This document shows positions 6,178 to 14,968 of a stretch of DNA of 35,307 bases, one piece after another (the stretch's first letter is position 1; every line of letters begins with the position of its first letter). The DNA is from JAQUVS01 sp964389735 (GTDB lineage Bacteria; Bacillota_I; Bacilli_A; RF39; UBA660): the NCBI GenBank assembly GCA_964389735.1, contig CAYMEJ010000006.1, positions 1 through 35,307 of the forward strand, given 5' to 3'. Both the position numbers and the translations under genes were made by a program. The notes beneath the pieces are model-generated. The model had not been told where the DNA came from. It saw only the letters and a list, made by a program, of their open reading frames with translations, and did not search any database.

Positions 6178-8641
6178 CGTATATTATTAGTACTATAAGA
6201 CTAATTAAACTTATTAATGATATGATTTTACCTTCTTTAAAGTATGGTGAATTATATTTAATACTTATTTTATTATTACCTTTATTTAAATATATTCCAA
6301 TATAACCATTATTTAAATTACTATATTTTACTTCTTTATCATTAACTTTTATATTAAATCCTTTATCATAAGGTATTGTAAATACTACATTACCAGAAAC
6401 TTTATTATTTATAATTCCAGTAATTGTATCATTATTAATAGTAATATTTTTTAATTTAGTTATGTTATTATTAGCTTCTAATACATATTTATAATCTAAT
6501 GTATATGTTTCAATATCTTCAATTAAAAATTTACCTTTAGAAAATTCTATTTCTAAATTACTTATTTCATCACTTGAAATAGTATATTCAAACTCATTAT
6601 TTTGGTTATGATACATCCATTGTTTACATGTTAATTTATTTTCAACTTTATTAATAATAATAGAAGTATCTCCACTACTACAGTTTTGATTATATTTCAT
6701 TTTAAATTTAATGAATAATATTTGGTTTTTTAATTTATTATTTAATTTTAAATTAATTTTACTAGTTTTTTTAGTATTAATATTATAATCTTTTTCAGTT
6801 TTTTCTATATCTATGTTGCTAGTATTATCTAATTCATAATCTAATTTATATTCTTTAATATTAGTTTTATAGTTATTGGTTTTATTAGTAACTATATTAT
6901 TTAATAATGCTTCACTTTTATATGGAAATTTTAATTTATCATAATCAGATTTACTAATTGTATTTTGATTAAGGAAACCTAATGAGAAAACATTATTATT
7001 TTTGTATACTGTATAGTCATTATTGGTTTTATATTTAGTGTATCCAATCATTGTATTTTCTTTATTTATTACATATTTTGTTCCCATATAAGTATCTATC
7101 ATTATATTGCTTGATTGTTCTTGTATTAAATTATTTCTATATTTAATAGCTTTATTAAAATCATTTTTTATATTATTGTAATAATCGCTATTATATGTAG
7201 ATGAATATAATGATGTTTGATAATAATTAGTATTATAAATTTTATTTATTGTATATAATGGATATGTTAAATCACTAAAACGATAGAAGTCTTTGTCGTT
7301 TTCTAGAACATTATTAATTAATTCTGTTTTATCTTCATTAAAGTATTCATTATATTCATTTTTTGTAACGAATTCATCAGTATTATTTATAAGTATTGTT
7401 GTAATTATACTTACTAAGATAAGTGGTAGATATATAATTATTTTTTTATTAAATTTATTATATATTATGATTAATATTATTAAAATTAGAGATCCGATAT
7501 AATAATTAATTTCATTATATCCATTTATATAACAGATTATGTTAAATATAATTTGTAATCCTAATAATACTTTAAGATTTATTTCTTTTTTAAATAATTT
7601 ATTAAAAAAGATAGATATACTTAATATTAATATAGGTAATAATGGGATTAAAGCTTTTGATCTTATATATAGTCCACCATTTAGTAAATACATAAATACT
7701 GGTATAAAGAAAATAATAAATATAGTAGTACTAATAAATATATTTTCTTTCTTTTTTGAAATAAAACTATATAGTAATGCAAATATTGATATAAGTGATA
7801 GCCCTACTCCATTAGGACCACTTAATAATATGTTTAAATCTAAGTTAGGAGTAAGTAACTCTAATATTGTCTTATCTATACTTGAAGAACTTCTTGAACT
7901 GATTATTGTATAAATAATTGGTAAGAGAATAATACTTGCTAATAGGACTCCTAATAGTATTCTAATTATTATTGATAATAATTCTTTAGAAAATATTTTT
8001 ATTTTAAAATCTTTAGTTTGTAGTAATTTATAAATTGCATATATTCCTATAGTTATTAAACCTGCAACACTATAAAAGTAATTAGTCATTATCATTAAGA
8101 ATATTCCAAGTATTAAAGTTAGACTTTTTTTCTTAGTTATATATTTATCTATTCCAATTAATGCCATTAATAGAAACGGAAAATAGTTAATAAACATTAT
8201 ATGTCTATGACTATGAAATATAATTGGTCCTGATAAAAGAAATAATGCTGATGAAATAAAACATATTGTTGAAGAAAAATTATTATTTTTTAACCATTTA
8301 TATATTAAATAAGTACTTACTATTATTGATATAATACTACTTATTATTATGTAGTCTTTCATACTTATAAAAGGTAATAAATATGAGAATAATATTATTG
8401 GACTTAATAATCCATAATATGCCAAATTAAATATATTTTGACCTGCTCCTATATTAGGTGCAAAGTTAGGAAAAAGATTTCCTGTTTTATAAAATAAATT
8501 TCTAAAGTATTCCGGGATAGCAAAATGTTGGTGTAACCAATCTGTTTTTGATCCGTATATATTATTTCCTGTAATAATAATTATAATTGTAATTAGTATT
8601 AACAATAATATACTTAAATTTATATAATCTTTCTTTTTCAT
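6164..8641 (-). CDS. YfhO family multi-pass membrane protein
   Basis: 825 residues. The N-terminal ~420 residues contain a dozen or so hydrophobic helices. After the first helix comes YGSKTDWLHQHFAIPEYFRN, then NFAPNIGAGQNIFNLAYYGLLSP; an acidic D-W/D-x-H loop followed by this G.G.....AYY..SP block is characteristic of YfhO. A long outer domain rich in Asn, Lys and Tyr follows, with one last helix (about 803-822) and an EKKK end. Bacillus YfhO/CsbB-type proteins are implicated in glycosylating lipoteichoic acid from a lipid-linked GlcNAc donor, a GT-C-like role. No CsbB-type transferase is nearby, so substrate is unknown. Own extended -10 promoter in front and terminator behind: likely monocistronic. 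AAGGTGATAAT precedes ATG 8641. Confidence 0.8.
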   Translation of the reverse strand: MKKKDYINLSILLLILITIIIIITGNNIYGSKTDWLHQHFAIPEYFRNLFYKTGNLFPNFAPNIGAGQNIFNLAYYGLLSPIILFSYLLPFISMKDYIIISSIISIIVSTYLIYKWLKNNNFSSTICFISSALFLLSGPIIFHSHRHIMFINYFPFLLMALIGIDKYITKKKSLTLILGIFLMIMTNYFYSVAGLITIGIYAIYKLLQTKDFKIKIFSKELLSIIIRILLGVLLASIILLPIIYTIISSRSSSSIDKTILELLTPNLDLNILLSGPNGVGLSLISIFALLYSFISKKKENIFISTTIFIIFFIPVFMYLLNGGLYIRSKALIPLLPILILSISIFFNKLFKKEINLKVLLGLQIIFNIICYINGYNEINYYIGSLILIILIIIYNKFNKKIIIYLPLILVSIITTILINNTDEFVTKNEYNEYFNEDKTELINNVLENDKDFYRFSDLTYPLYTINKIYNTNYYQTSLYSSTYNSDYYNNIKNDFNKAIKYRNNLIQEQSSNIMIDTYMGTKYVINKENTMIGYTKYKTNNDYTVYKNNNVFSLGFLNQNTISKSDYDKLKFPYKSEALLNNIVTNKTNNYKTNIKEYKLDYELDNTSNIDIEKTEKDYNINTKKTSKINLKLNNKLKNQILFIKFKMKYNQNCSSGDTSIIINKVENKLTCKQWMYHNQNNEFEYTISSDEISNLEIEFSKGKFLIEDIETYTLDYKYVLEANNNITKLKNITINNDTITGIINNKVSGNVVFTIPYDKGFNIKVNDKEVKYSNLNNGYIGIYLNKGNNKISIKYNSPYFKEGKIISLISLISLIVLIIYEKKK

Positions 8642-8664
8642 ATTATCACCTTTATTACTACAAT

Positions 8665-8673
8665 ATTATAACA
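8665..8673 (-). promoter_or_regulatory. extended -10 promoter of the YfhO-like gene
   Basis: Minus strand TGTTATAAT, 23 bases upstream of the ATG at 8641, sitting at the T-run edge of the spoIVB terminator. No clear -35. The same nonamer precedes lepA, mutS and sepM. Confidence 0.6.
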
Positions 8674-8694
8674 AAAAGAGACTTAAAAGTCTCT
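8673..8694 (-). terminator. intrinsic terminator of spoIVB
   Basis: Stem AGAGACTT / AAGTCTCT (8677-8694) with minimal loop, then TTTTTG on the minus strand. It overlaps the spoIVB stop codon. Confidence 0.82.
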
Positions 8695-9682
8695 ATTTTT
8701 CTCCTTCTTTTAACATTGTGGTAATAAATATACCATATCCTTTAGTAGAGTCATTTACTATAACATGTGTTACTGCTCCTATTAATTTATTATTTTGTAC
8801 TATTGGACTTCCACTCATACCAGCTACTACACCACCGGTTTTATCTAATAATTCTTTATCAGTTATTTCAAATAATATATTTTTGACATTACTTTTTTTA
8901 TTTATTTCTATAATATTTATGTCAAATTCTTCAATAGTATCATTTTTAATTACAGTTCTAATTACTGCCTTACCTGTTTTTATATTGTTAGGATTTTCTA
9001 CTTCCATTATGTTATTGTTTTGTAATTCATCTTCGTATTTCCCAAATATACCTGTTTCTGTATTCTTGTTTATTGTTCCATATATTTCTTCGTTATAGAA
9101 CTTAGCATTCTTTTCTCCTGGTGTACCATTTCTACTTGGACTTATACCTGTTATTGTTGATTTAAAAATTTCTCCATCTTTAATTTCTACTTTTTTCATT
9201 GTAGATTTTTCTATTATTTCGTGTCCAAGTGCTCCAAAAATATTTGTTGTTGGATCTATATATGTTAGTGTACCTATACCACTTATTTGATCTTTTACAT
9301 ATAGACCAGTTTTATATATATTGTTTTCGTCTTTTATTAATGGAAGCTCTGTTGTTAATGTTTTATTATTTCTTATAAATGTAATGTTTATTTTTTCTTT
9401 GTTTGGTAGTTCATTAATTGTATTAATCATTTCATCTATATTAGATACATTAATATTATTTATTTTAGTAATTAAGTCTCCTATTTTTAATCCAGCATCT
9501 TCGCCAATATATGTATCATTTACTTTATAGAATCCTACTATCATTACATTTTTTGAGTTTATTTTTATTCCTATGTTATTTCCACCTGGTATTATATAAT
9601 TTGAGTATGCTAAAACAGAATTTGGGAATAATATAGTTAAAAGAAGAAAAGAAGTTATTAGTAGTTTCTTTTTAAAATTCAT
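8693..9682 (-). CDS. spoIVB: SpoIVB serine peptidase (sporulation checkpoint protease)
   Basis: 329 residues: N-terminal membrane/signal helix (about 7-25), PDZ domain (about 35-115, with DAGLKIGDLITKINN), then the S55 peptidase domain. His154 in ALGHEII and Ser290 in GMSGSPIV fit the SpoIVB catalytic residues. Asp275 is exactly 15 residues before the Ser, the same spacing as the Asp363/Ser378 pair I recall for Bacillus SpoIVB. The protease is secreted from the forespore into the intermembrane space and signals activation of pro-sigma-K processing via SpoIVFA. Here it lies directly behind nusB-xseA-xseB, as in a compressed version of the Bacillus order, without recN, ahrC or spo0A. AGGAGATGAT precedes ATG 9682. 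A possible sigma-G-like promoter is in the gap. Its partners are not in the window. Confidence 0.92.
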   Translation of the reverse strand: MNFKKKLLITSFLLLTILFPNSVLAYSNYIIPGGNNIGIKINSKNVMIVGFYKVNDTYIGEDAGLKIGDLITKINNINVSNIDEMINTINELPNKEKINITFIRNNKTLTTELPLIKDENNIYKTGLYVKDQISGIGTLTYIDPTTNIFGALGHEIIEKSTMKKVEIKDGEIFKSTITGISPSRNGTPGEKNAKFYNEEIYGTINKNTETGIFGKYEDELQNNNIMEVENPNNIKTGKAVIRTVIKNDTIEEFDINIIEINKKSNVKNILFEITDKELLDKTGGVVAGMSGSPIVQNNKLIGAVTHVIVNDSTKGYGIFITTMLKEGEK

Positions 9683-9715
9683 ATTATCATCTCCTTTTAA
9701 AAATTACTACATTAT

Positions 9716-9745
9716 TATTATGAAAATATAATATTGAAATATGTG
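9716..9745 (-). promoter_or_regulatory. possible forespore (sigma-G-like) promoter of spoIVB
   Basis: Minus strand CACATA (9740-9745), 17 bases, CATAATA (9716-9722). The -10 fits the Bacillus sigma-G consensus (CATAMTA); the -35 matches TGMATA at four of six positions. The -10 is 33 bases from the ATG. AT-richness makes this tentative. Confidence 0.3.
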
Positions 9746-9766
9746 TTGCAATTATTACCAATAAAA

Positions 9767-9795
9767 AAGAATTTAATCTTCAATATTAAATTCTT
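9767..9795 (-). terminator. terminator of the nusB-xseA-xseB operon
   Basis: Stem AAGAATTTAAT / ATTAAATTCTT (11 base pairs) with a seven-base loop, followed on the minus strand by TTTTTTATT. It overlaps the end of xseB. Confidence 0.75.
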
Positions 9796-10003
9796 CTAAT
9801 TTATTATCTTTATTTAAAATTTTATTTACACTTTCTTCAGCATTTTTTAATTTTTCATCACATATTGCTGCTAATTTAGTTGCTTTTGTAAATTTATCTA
9901 TTGCTTCATCTAATGGTACGTTTCCATTTTCTAGATCTTTTACTATTTTTTCTAATTCTTCTAAATTTTGTTCAAAGTTTAATTCATCTTTTTCTTTTGC
10001 CAT
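9773..10003 (-). CDS. xseB: exodeoxyribonuclease VII small subunit
   Basis: 76 residues, the usual size. NFEQNLEELEKIVKDLENGN, then VPLDEAIDKFTKATKLAAICDEKLKNAE is the conserved XseB helical hairpin. Several copies bind the long XseA helices to form exonuclease VII, which degrades single-stranded DNA in both directions to oligonucleotides. It lies nine bases after xseA in the same operon and is followed by a terminator, so it is the last gene. The start at 10003 gives MAKEKDELNFEQ and is preceded by an AAGGAGA-type site at the xseA end. Confidence 0.93.
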   Translation of the reverse strand: MAKEKDELNFEQNLEELEKIVKDLENGNVPLDEAIDKFTKATKLAAICDEKLKNAEESVNKILNKDNKLEEFNIED

Positions 10004-10012
10004 ATTTTCTCC

Positions 10013-11332
10013 TTATATTACTTTTGCATTTATTATTCCATCTGTTACTTCTATTTCAAGTTTATCATCTTTTTTTACGTTTTTTATTGATGAGATTACT
10101 TTATTATTATTTTTAGTTATTGAATAACCTCTTTTAATAGTAAGTAATGGATTCAATGCTTCTAATTTATTAATTATATTTAAATACTTATTTGATTTAT
10201 TATCTATTTGTTTAACTATATTTCTATTTAATGATTCTATTATATTATTATAATTATTCTTTTTGTTTTCATATAATAAATTTGGATTTTTGAAGATATA
10301 ACTATTTTTTAATGTAGATAATTTTTCTTTATTATTATCAATAATTATGTTAGCTATATTTTCTAATCTTTCATATAAGTTATCAAATTTTTGTTCTTTT
10401 ATTTCATAAATATTTAAAGGATTTTTCATAATATAACTATTCTTTAATGTAGATAGTTTTTCTTTATTAGTATTAATGTTATTAGTTATTACTTTATTTA
10501 ATCTTATATTTACTTGATTTAAATAATTATAAAAATCATTTATATTAGGTACAGCTAATTCTGCTGCTGCTGTTGGTGTGGGTGCTCTTAGGTCTGCTAC
10601 AAAATCTGCTATTGTAAAGTCTATTTCATGCCCTACTGCAGATATTATTGGTACTGTTGAATCAAATATTGCTCTTGCAACTTCTTCATCATTAAAGCAC
10701 CACATATCTTCTATTGAACCTCCACCTCTACCTATAATTAATACATCTATATCATAGGTATTAGCTTTATTAATTTGTTTTACTATTTCTGGCGCTGCAC
10801 TTGCACCTTGTACTAAACTTGGGAATAGTATTGTTTCTGTTATTGGCCATCTTCTTTTAATAGTTGATAACATATCTTTAATTGCTGCTCCAGTTGGGGC
10901 AGTTACAATACCAATTTTTTTAGGAAATTTAGGTATTTTCTTTTTATATTTAGGTTCAAATAAACCTTCTTGCTCTAATTTCTTTTTTAATTGTTCATAT
11001 TTAATAAATAAGTTTCCTAATCCATCTTCTATCATTTCATTTACATAGATTTGATATCCTCCGGTTGCTTCATAAATACTTATTTTACCTGTTACTAATA
11101 TTTTCATTCCATCTGTTGGCATAAAAGGTAATTTAGATGCATTTGTTGCAAACATTACAGCATTTATTCTAGATTTTTCATCTTTTATTGTAAAATAATA
11201 ATGTCCTCTGGTATGTGCTTTAAAATTAGATATTTCACCTTTCAAAAATACTTGATTTAAGTGTTCATCATTATCCATTTTAAATTTTAAGTATCTAGTT
11301 AATTGTCCTACTGTTATATATTTGTCTTGCAT
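10013..11332 (-). CDS. xseA: exodeoxyribonuclease VII large subunit
   Basis: 439 residues. N-terminal OB-fold (about 5-100, YITVGQLTRYLK ... LKGEISNFKAHTRGHYYFTI), then the catalytic domain with VTAPTGAAIKDMLSTIKRR, GRGGGSIEDMWCFNDE and SAVGHEIDFTIADFVADLRA followed by PTPTAAAEL; these are the diagnostic XseA motifs, with His and Asp of GHEIDFT in the active site. The C-terminal 150 residues are a long Asn/Lys-rich helical region containing two nearly identical 45-residue repeats (each begins NKEKLSTLKNSYI, then KNP). Its start overlaps the nusB stop by one base (TAATG), so translation is likely coupled. Part of nusB-xseA-xseB. Confidence 0.95.
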   Translation of the reverse strand: MQDKYITVGQLTRYLKFKMDNDEHLNQVFLKGEISNFKAHTRGHYYFTIKDEKSRINAVMFATNASKLPFMPTDGMKILVTGKISIYEATGGYQIYVNEMIEDGLGNLFIKYEQLKKKLEQEGLFEPKYKKKIPKFPKKIGIVTAPTGAAIKDMLSTIKRRWPITETILFPSLVQGASAAPEIVKQINKANTYDIDVLIIGRGGGSIEDMWCFNDEEVARAIFDSTVPIISAVGHEIDFTIADFVADLRAPTPTAAAELAVPNINDFYNYLNQVNIRLNKVITNNINTNKEKLSTLKNSYIMKNPLNIYEIKEQKFDNLYERLENIANIIIDNNKEKLSTLKNSYIFKNPNLLYENKKNNYNNIIESLNRNIVKQIDNKSNKYLNIINKLEALNPLLTIKRGYSITKNNNKVISSIKNVKKDDKLEIEVTDGIINAKVI

Positions 11333-11736
11333 TAATTATCTTCCTCATTATGATAGATTTCATCAAGTACTGCATTAATCATTTTAGTTACTTTTTCGTC
11401 ACTATATTTTTTTGATAATTCTATTGCTTCATTAATTGCTACAATTTTTGGTGTTTCTGTATAAATAAGTTCATAAATACCAATTGATATAATAGCTTTA
11501 TCTACTTTATTTAATCTATCTATTTCCCAATCTTTTAAGTATTTATTTGCTAATGTATTTATTTTTTCTTGTTCAAGAACTACACCTTTTACTGTTTCAG
11601 TTACAAATTCATTTTCTATTTCTAATTGTTCATGAATTAAATAATCGATATCTATTTCTAATTCTGCTTGTTGTAAAATGTAGATTTGATATAGCACTTT
11701 CATTATTATTTCTCTTAATTCACTACGATTTTTCAT
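11332..11736 (-). CDS. nusB: transcription antitermination factor NusB
   Basis: 134 residues, all-helical NusB size. Key segments are REIIMKVLYQIYILQQ near the start, DWEIDRLNKVDKAIISIGIYEL in the middle, and PKIVAINEAIELSKKYSDEKVTKMINAVLDEI at the end (the I.EAIELAK.....A..FVNGVLD block in diverged form). NusB binds NusE/S10 and boxA RNA, supporting rRNA antitermination. First gene of nusB-xseA-xseB; in Bacillus folD lies between nusB and xseA and is absent here. CAGGTGAAG precedes ATG 11736. A weak promoter (GTGACT, 17 bases, TAAACT) may begin within the terminator of the gene upstream. Confidence 0.92.
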   Translation of the reverse strand: MKNRSELREIIMKVLYQIYILQQAELEIDIDYLIHEQLEIENEFVTETVKGVVLEQEKINTLANKYLKDWEIDRLNKVDKAIISIGIYELIYTETPKIVAINEAIELSKKYSDEKVTKMINAVLDEIYHNEEDN

Positions 11737-11777
11737 ATTACTTCACCTGTATAAAAGTTTATCATAAATATAATAAA

Positions 11778-11798
11778 AAGTCACTTATTTAGTGACTT
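11778..11798 (-). terminator. intrinsic terminator after the mutS operon
   Basis: Stem AAGTCACT / AGTGACTT with five-base loop, then TTTTTATTA on the minus strand. It lies three bases after the stop of the 171-residue gene and separates it from nusB. Confidence 0.82.
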
Positions 11799-11801
11799 AA
11801 T

Positions 11802-12317
11802 TTATTTTATTTTTTGATATTGCTTATTTCTTACTATTGTATATTTATAATTTTTACTTTTAACTAATATAACACTTTCAGGTAAACTTGTTACTTCTTT
11901 TGTTAAGAATGCTATATTAAATGTAGGATATCCTTTATTTTGATATGATTCTTCAGTATCTCCTATTCCATATTGGAATCCTTTTTTAAGTGCTAAGGCT
12001 TCGCTATGGGTTTTTGCATTTGCTATTAATTCTAACACATTAATATTACAATTTTTTATTTTCATTGCTCTAACAAATTCATCTTTTATTTCTGGATTTG
12101 TTATTTGTGCTTTTAACTCTTCTATTTTACTTCTTAAATTAAAATCAATTTGGTTATAAGTTGAATATAATTCAAAAATTGTTTTTGAATCAAATAATCT
12201 TTTTAGTTCATTTAATGAAAAATGTTTATCAATTCCATATTTTATTAATATTTTTTTATCAGTTGAATCTGCACCATTTAAGTAATAGTTTTTCATTATT
12301 TCATATTCTTTTATCAT
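11802..12317 (-). CDS. unknown 171-residue soluble protein coupled to mutS
   Basis: No family recognised. The sequence is soluble, mainly helical in its first two thirds (NELKRLFDSKTIFELYSTYN, RSKIEELKAQIT, DEFVRAMKIKN), followed by ELIANAKTHSEALALKKGFQYGIGDTEESYQNKGYPTFN and a short strand-like basic end (ILVKSKNYKYTIVRNKQYQK). The ATG at 12317 is one base after the mutS stop (TAATATG), and its ribosome binding site AAAGGTAAT is inside the last mutS codons, so it is translated together with mutS. A terminator follows at once. The position normally occupied by mutL in Firmicutes is taken by this gene; nothing in the sequence looks like MutL. A role in mismatch repair is only suggested by the coupling. 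Confidence 0.75.
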   Translation of the reverse strand: MIKEYEIMKNYYLNGADSTDKKILIKYGIDKHFSLNELKRLFDSKTIFELYSTYNQIDFNLRSKIEELKAQITNPEIKDEFVRAMKIKNCNINVLELIANAKTHSEALALKKGFQYGIGDTEESYQNKGYPTFNIAFLTKEVTSLPESVILVKSKNYKYTIVRNKQYQKIK

Positions 12318-12318
12318 A

Positions 12319-14880
12319 TTAATTACCTTTATTTTTATTACTTTCTGTTTCTTTTTTTAATTCATATAATATATTTAATGCTTCTATTGGTGTGATTTCT
12401 AATGGATTAATTGATTCGATTTTTTCTTCTATTTTATTTTTTTCTGGTTGTTGCTCATCTAAATTTAAAAATAGAGATGTTTGTGTAAATGGTTGTTTAG
12501 TTTCGTTTTGATTTTCATATATATTTAATATTTCTTTTGCTCTATCTATTAAAGAAGGTGGTAGTTTTGCTAATGCTGCTACATTTAAACCATAACTTTT
12601 ATCAATTGAACCGTTTTTAATTTTATGTAAGAATGTTAATTCACCATTTTCTTCTATTGCACTTACATGAACATTTTTAAGATTATGTAAGTCTCCTGCT
12701 AATGTAGTTAATTCATGATAATGGGTAGAAAATAGTGTTTTTGCTTTTATTTTGTCATGAATATATTCAAGTATTGCTTGAGCTAGGCTCATACCATCAT
12801 ATGTTGCTGTTCCTCTACCTAATTCATCAAATAGTATTAAACTGTTTTTTGTTGCTTCTGTTATTGCATTATTAGCTTCTTTCATTTCTACCATAAATGT
12901 AGATTCTCCACTTACTAAATCATCACTAGCACCTATTCTAGTAAATATTTTATCAAATAATGGAATAAAACAACTTTTACATGGTACGTATGATCCTATT
13001 TGAGCCATAATAATTATTATAGCTAGTTCTCTCATGTATGTTGATTTACCTGCCATGTTAGGACCAGTAATTAGTAATATATTAGTATTTTGACCCATTA
13101 TTACATCATTAGGTACATAATCACTTTTTGATACTTTTTCTACTACTGGATGTCTACCATCAATTATATTAATATTTCTTTCTTTTGTAATATTTGGTTT
13201 AACATAATTATTTTCTTCTGCTACGGTAGCTAAAGATGACATCATATCTACTTCTGCTATTACTTTGGATATTTTTTGTAATTTACCTATATAGGTTTTA
13301 ACTGTATCTCTTATTTCCATAAATAATTGATATTCTAAGTTAATGATTTTTTCTTCTGCACCTAAAATTATATTTTCTTTTTCTTTTAATAATGGTGTTA
13401 TAAATCTTTCACAATTTGCTAATGTTTGTTTTCTGTCGTATCCGTATTCGTCTTTTATAGAATTTATATTACCTTTAGATATTTCTATGTAGTATCCAAA
13501 TACTTTATTAAATCCTACTTTTAAGTTTTTAATACCAGTTCTTTCTTTTTCTTCATTTTCAATTTGTAATATGAAATTTTTACTATTTTTTCTAATACTT
13601 TTTAATTCGTCTAATTCTTTATTATATCCATCTTTTATTAGTGATCCTTCTTTTATTGTGATAGGGGCATCTTCATTTATAGAATTTTCTAATAATAAAT
13701 ATAGTTCTTCTAATGTTTCAATATTCTTATCATATTTAAGTTCTTCTAATATTTTATGGATATTTGGTAATACTTTAATAGAATTTTTTAATTGTAGTAA
13801 ATCTCTAGCATTTAAATTACCATAACTAATTCTGCTTGATAATCTTTCTAAGTCATAGACATTATCTAATTCATTTTTTATTTCTTCTTTTAAAATAAAT
13901 TCAGTTAAAAACTTTTCTATTATAGAGTATCTTCTATTAATTTCTTTTATATCTGTTAATGGGTTTTCAATATTTTGTTTTAATAGTCTTGATCCCATAG
14001 CAGTTTTTGTTTTATCTAAAAGCCATAATAGAGAGAAAGTTCTGTCTCTATTTCTGATAGTTTCTGTTAATTCTAGGTTTTTCTTTGTATGTATATCAAA
14101 CATTAAATATTTATTTGTTTCTATTAATTCAACTGGTTGTAAATGTGATAGATTACCTTTTTTAGTATCTATTAAGTATTTTAATAAATGTTTAATAGTA
14201 GTAATTATTCTTATATCTTTAATATCCTTATATAGATAGTTATAGTCTTCTGATTCATATATATCTTCTCTAAAAGTAATTAATACATTATAGTTTTCTC
14301 TTAATAGGTTAACTAGTCCTCTATCTATTTTGTTATTTACTATTAATTCTTTTATATTTCTATTAACTATTTCTTTTATTAGTTTATTAATATCTTCTTC
14401 TATTATCATAGTATAGAAGTATCCTGTTGAAATATCTGTATAACTTAATCCATAACAATATTCAAAATCATATATATTTCCAATATAGTTAAAGTCTTTA
14501 CTATCTAGTGAATTATCTAATATTGTACCTTTAGTAACTACTTGTATTACGTCTCTTTCAACCATTCCTTTTGATTCTTTTGGATCAGTTAATTGCTCAC
14601 ATATTGCTACTTTATATCCTTTTTCAATTAATTTATCTAAGTATGATGAGTAAGCATGATATGGTATTCCACACATTGGTACTCTGTCTTCTAAACCACA
14701 ATTTTTTCCAGTAAGTGTTAATTCTAATTCTTTACTACAAGTAATGGCATCTTCAAAAAACATTTCATAAAAATCTCCAAGTCTAAAAAAGATAATTGTG
14801 TCATCATATTTATCTTTTATTTCCATATATTGTTTCATCATTGGAGATACTTTATTAATATCTACTTCACAACGTTTCAT
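12319..14880 (-). CDS. mutS: DNA mismatch repair protein MutS
   Basis: 853 residues, standard length. The mismatch-binding Phe-x-Glu is at F37-Y38-E39 in RLGDFYEMFFEDA, followed by GKNCGLEDRVPMCGIPYHA. The ATPase domain has Walker A GPNMAGKST (606-614), the STFMVEM signature (about 660), Walker B LILFDELGRGTATYDG (from about 681), and FSTHYHEL. A C-terminal tail with PLEITPIEALNILYELK is the usual MutS end. It recognises mispairs and small loops and recruits MutL by ATP-dependent clamp sliding. AAGGTGAT precedes ATG 14880. An extended -10 promoter lies in front; the 171-residue unknown gene is cotranscribed behind. All catalytic motifs are intact. Confidence 0.97.
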   Translation of the reverse strand: MKRCEVDINKVSPMMKQYMEIKDKYDDTIIFFRLGDFYEMFFEDAITCSKELELTLTGKNCGLEDRVPMCGIPYHAYSSYLDKLIEKGYKVAICEQLTDPKESKGMVERDVIQVVTKGTILDNSLDSKDFNYIGNIYDFEYCYGLSYTDISTGYFYTMIIEEDINKLIKEIVNRNIKELIVNNKIDRGLVNLLRENYNVLITFREDIYESEDYNYLYKDIKDIRIITTIKHLLKYLIDTKKGNLSHLQPVELIETNKYLMFDIHTKKNLELTETIRNRDRTFSLLWLLDKTKTAMGSRLLKQNIENPLTDIKEINRRYSIIEKFLTEFILKEEIKNELDNVYDLERLSSRISYGNLNARDLLQLKNSIKVLPNIHKILEELKYDKNIETLEELYLLLENSINEDAPITIKEGSLIKDGYNKELDELKSIRKNSKNFILQIENEEKERTGIKNLKVGFNKVFGYYIEISKGNINSIKDEYGYDRKQTLANCERFITPLLKEKENIILGAEEKIINLEYQLFMEIRDTVKTYIGKLQKISKVIAEVDMMSSLATVAEENNYVKPNITKERNINIIDGRHPVVEKVSKSDYVPNDVIMGQNTNILLITGPNMAGKSTYMRELAIIIIMAQIGSYVPCKSCFIPLFDKIFTRIGASDDLVSGESTFMVEMKEANNAITEATKNSLILFDELGRGTATYDGMSLAQAILEYIHDKIKAKTLFSTHYHELTTLAGDLHNLKNVHVSAIEENGELTFLHKIKNGSIDKSYGLNVAALAKLPPSLIDRAKEILNIYENQNETKQPFTQTSLFLNLDEQQPEKNKIEEKIESINPLEITPIEALNILYELKKETESNKNKGN

Positions 14881-14901
14881 ACTTCAATCACCTTATTTGT
14901 T

Positions 14902-14910
14902 ATTATAACA
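14902..14910 (-). promoter_or_regulatory. extended -10 promoter of mutS
   Basis: Minus strand TGTTATAAT, 21 bases upstream of the mutS ATG, directly downstream of a terminator. No good -35. Confidence 0.55.
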
Positions 14911-14931
14911 ATTTTTTATTTAAAACAAAAG

Positions 14932-14968
14932 AAAAAGAGCAAACTTTATTGTTTTTTTAGCTCTTTTT
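14932..14968 (-). terminator. terminator of the 182-residue gene
   Basis: Stem AAAAAGAGC (14932-14940) / GCTCTTTTT (14960-14968) with a 19-base loop. It overlaps the last codons of the gene. A T-rich tract (CTTTTTCTTTTG) follows on the minus strand. Confidence 0.65.

Noticed and set aside
7539..7913. 124-codon plus-strand frame inside the YfhO-like gene.
   Set aside because: Antisense shadow of hydrophobic coding sequence, without ribosome binding site or promoter.
8718..9098. 126-codon plus-strand frame inside spoIVB.
   Set aside because: Opposite the catalytic region of SpoIVB; no expression signals.
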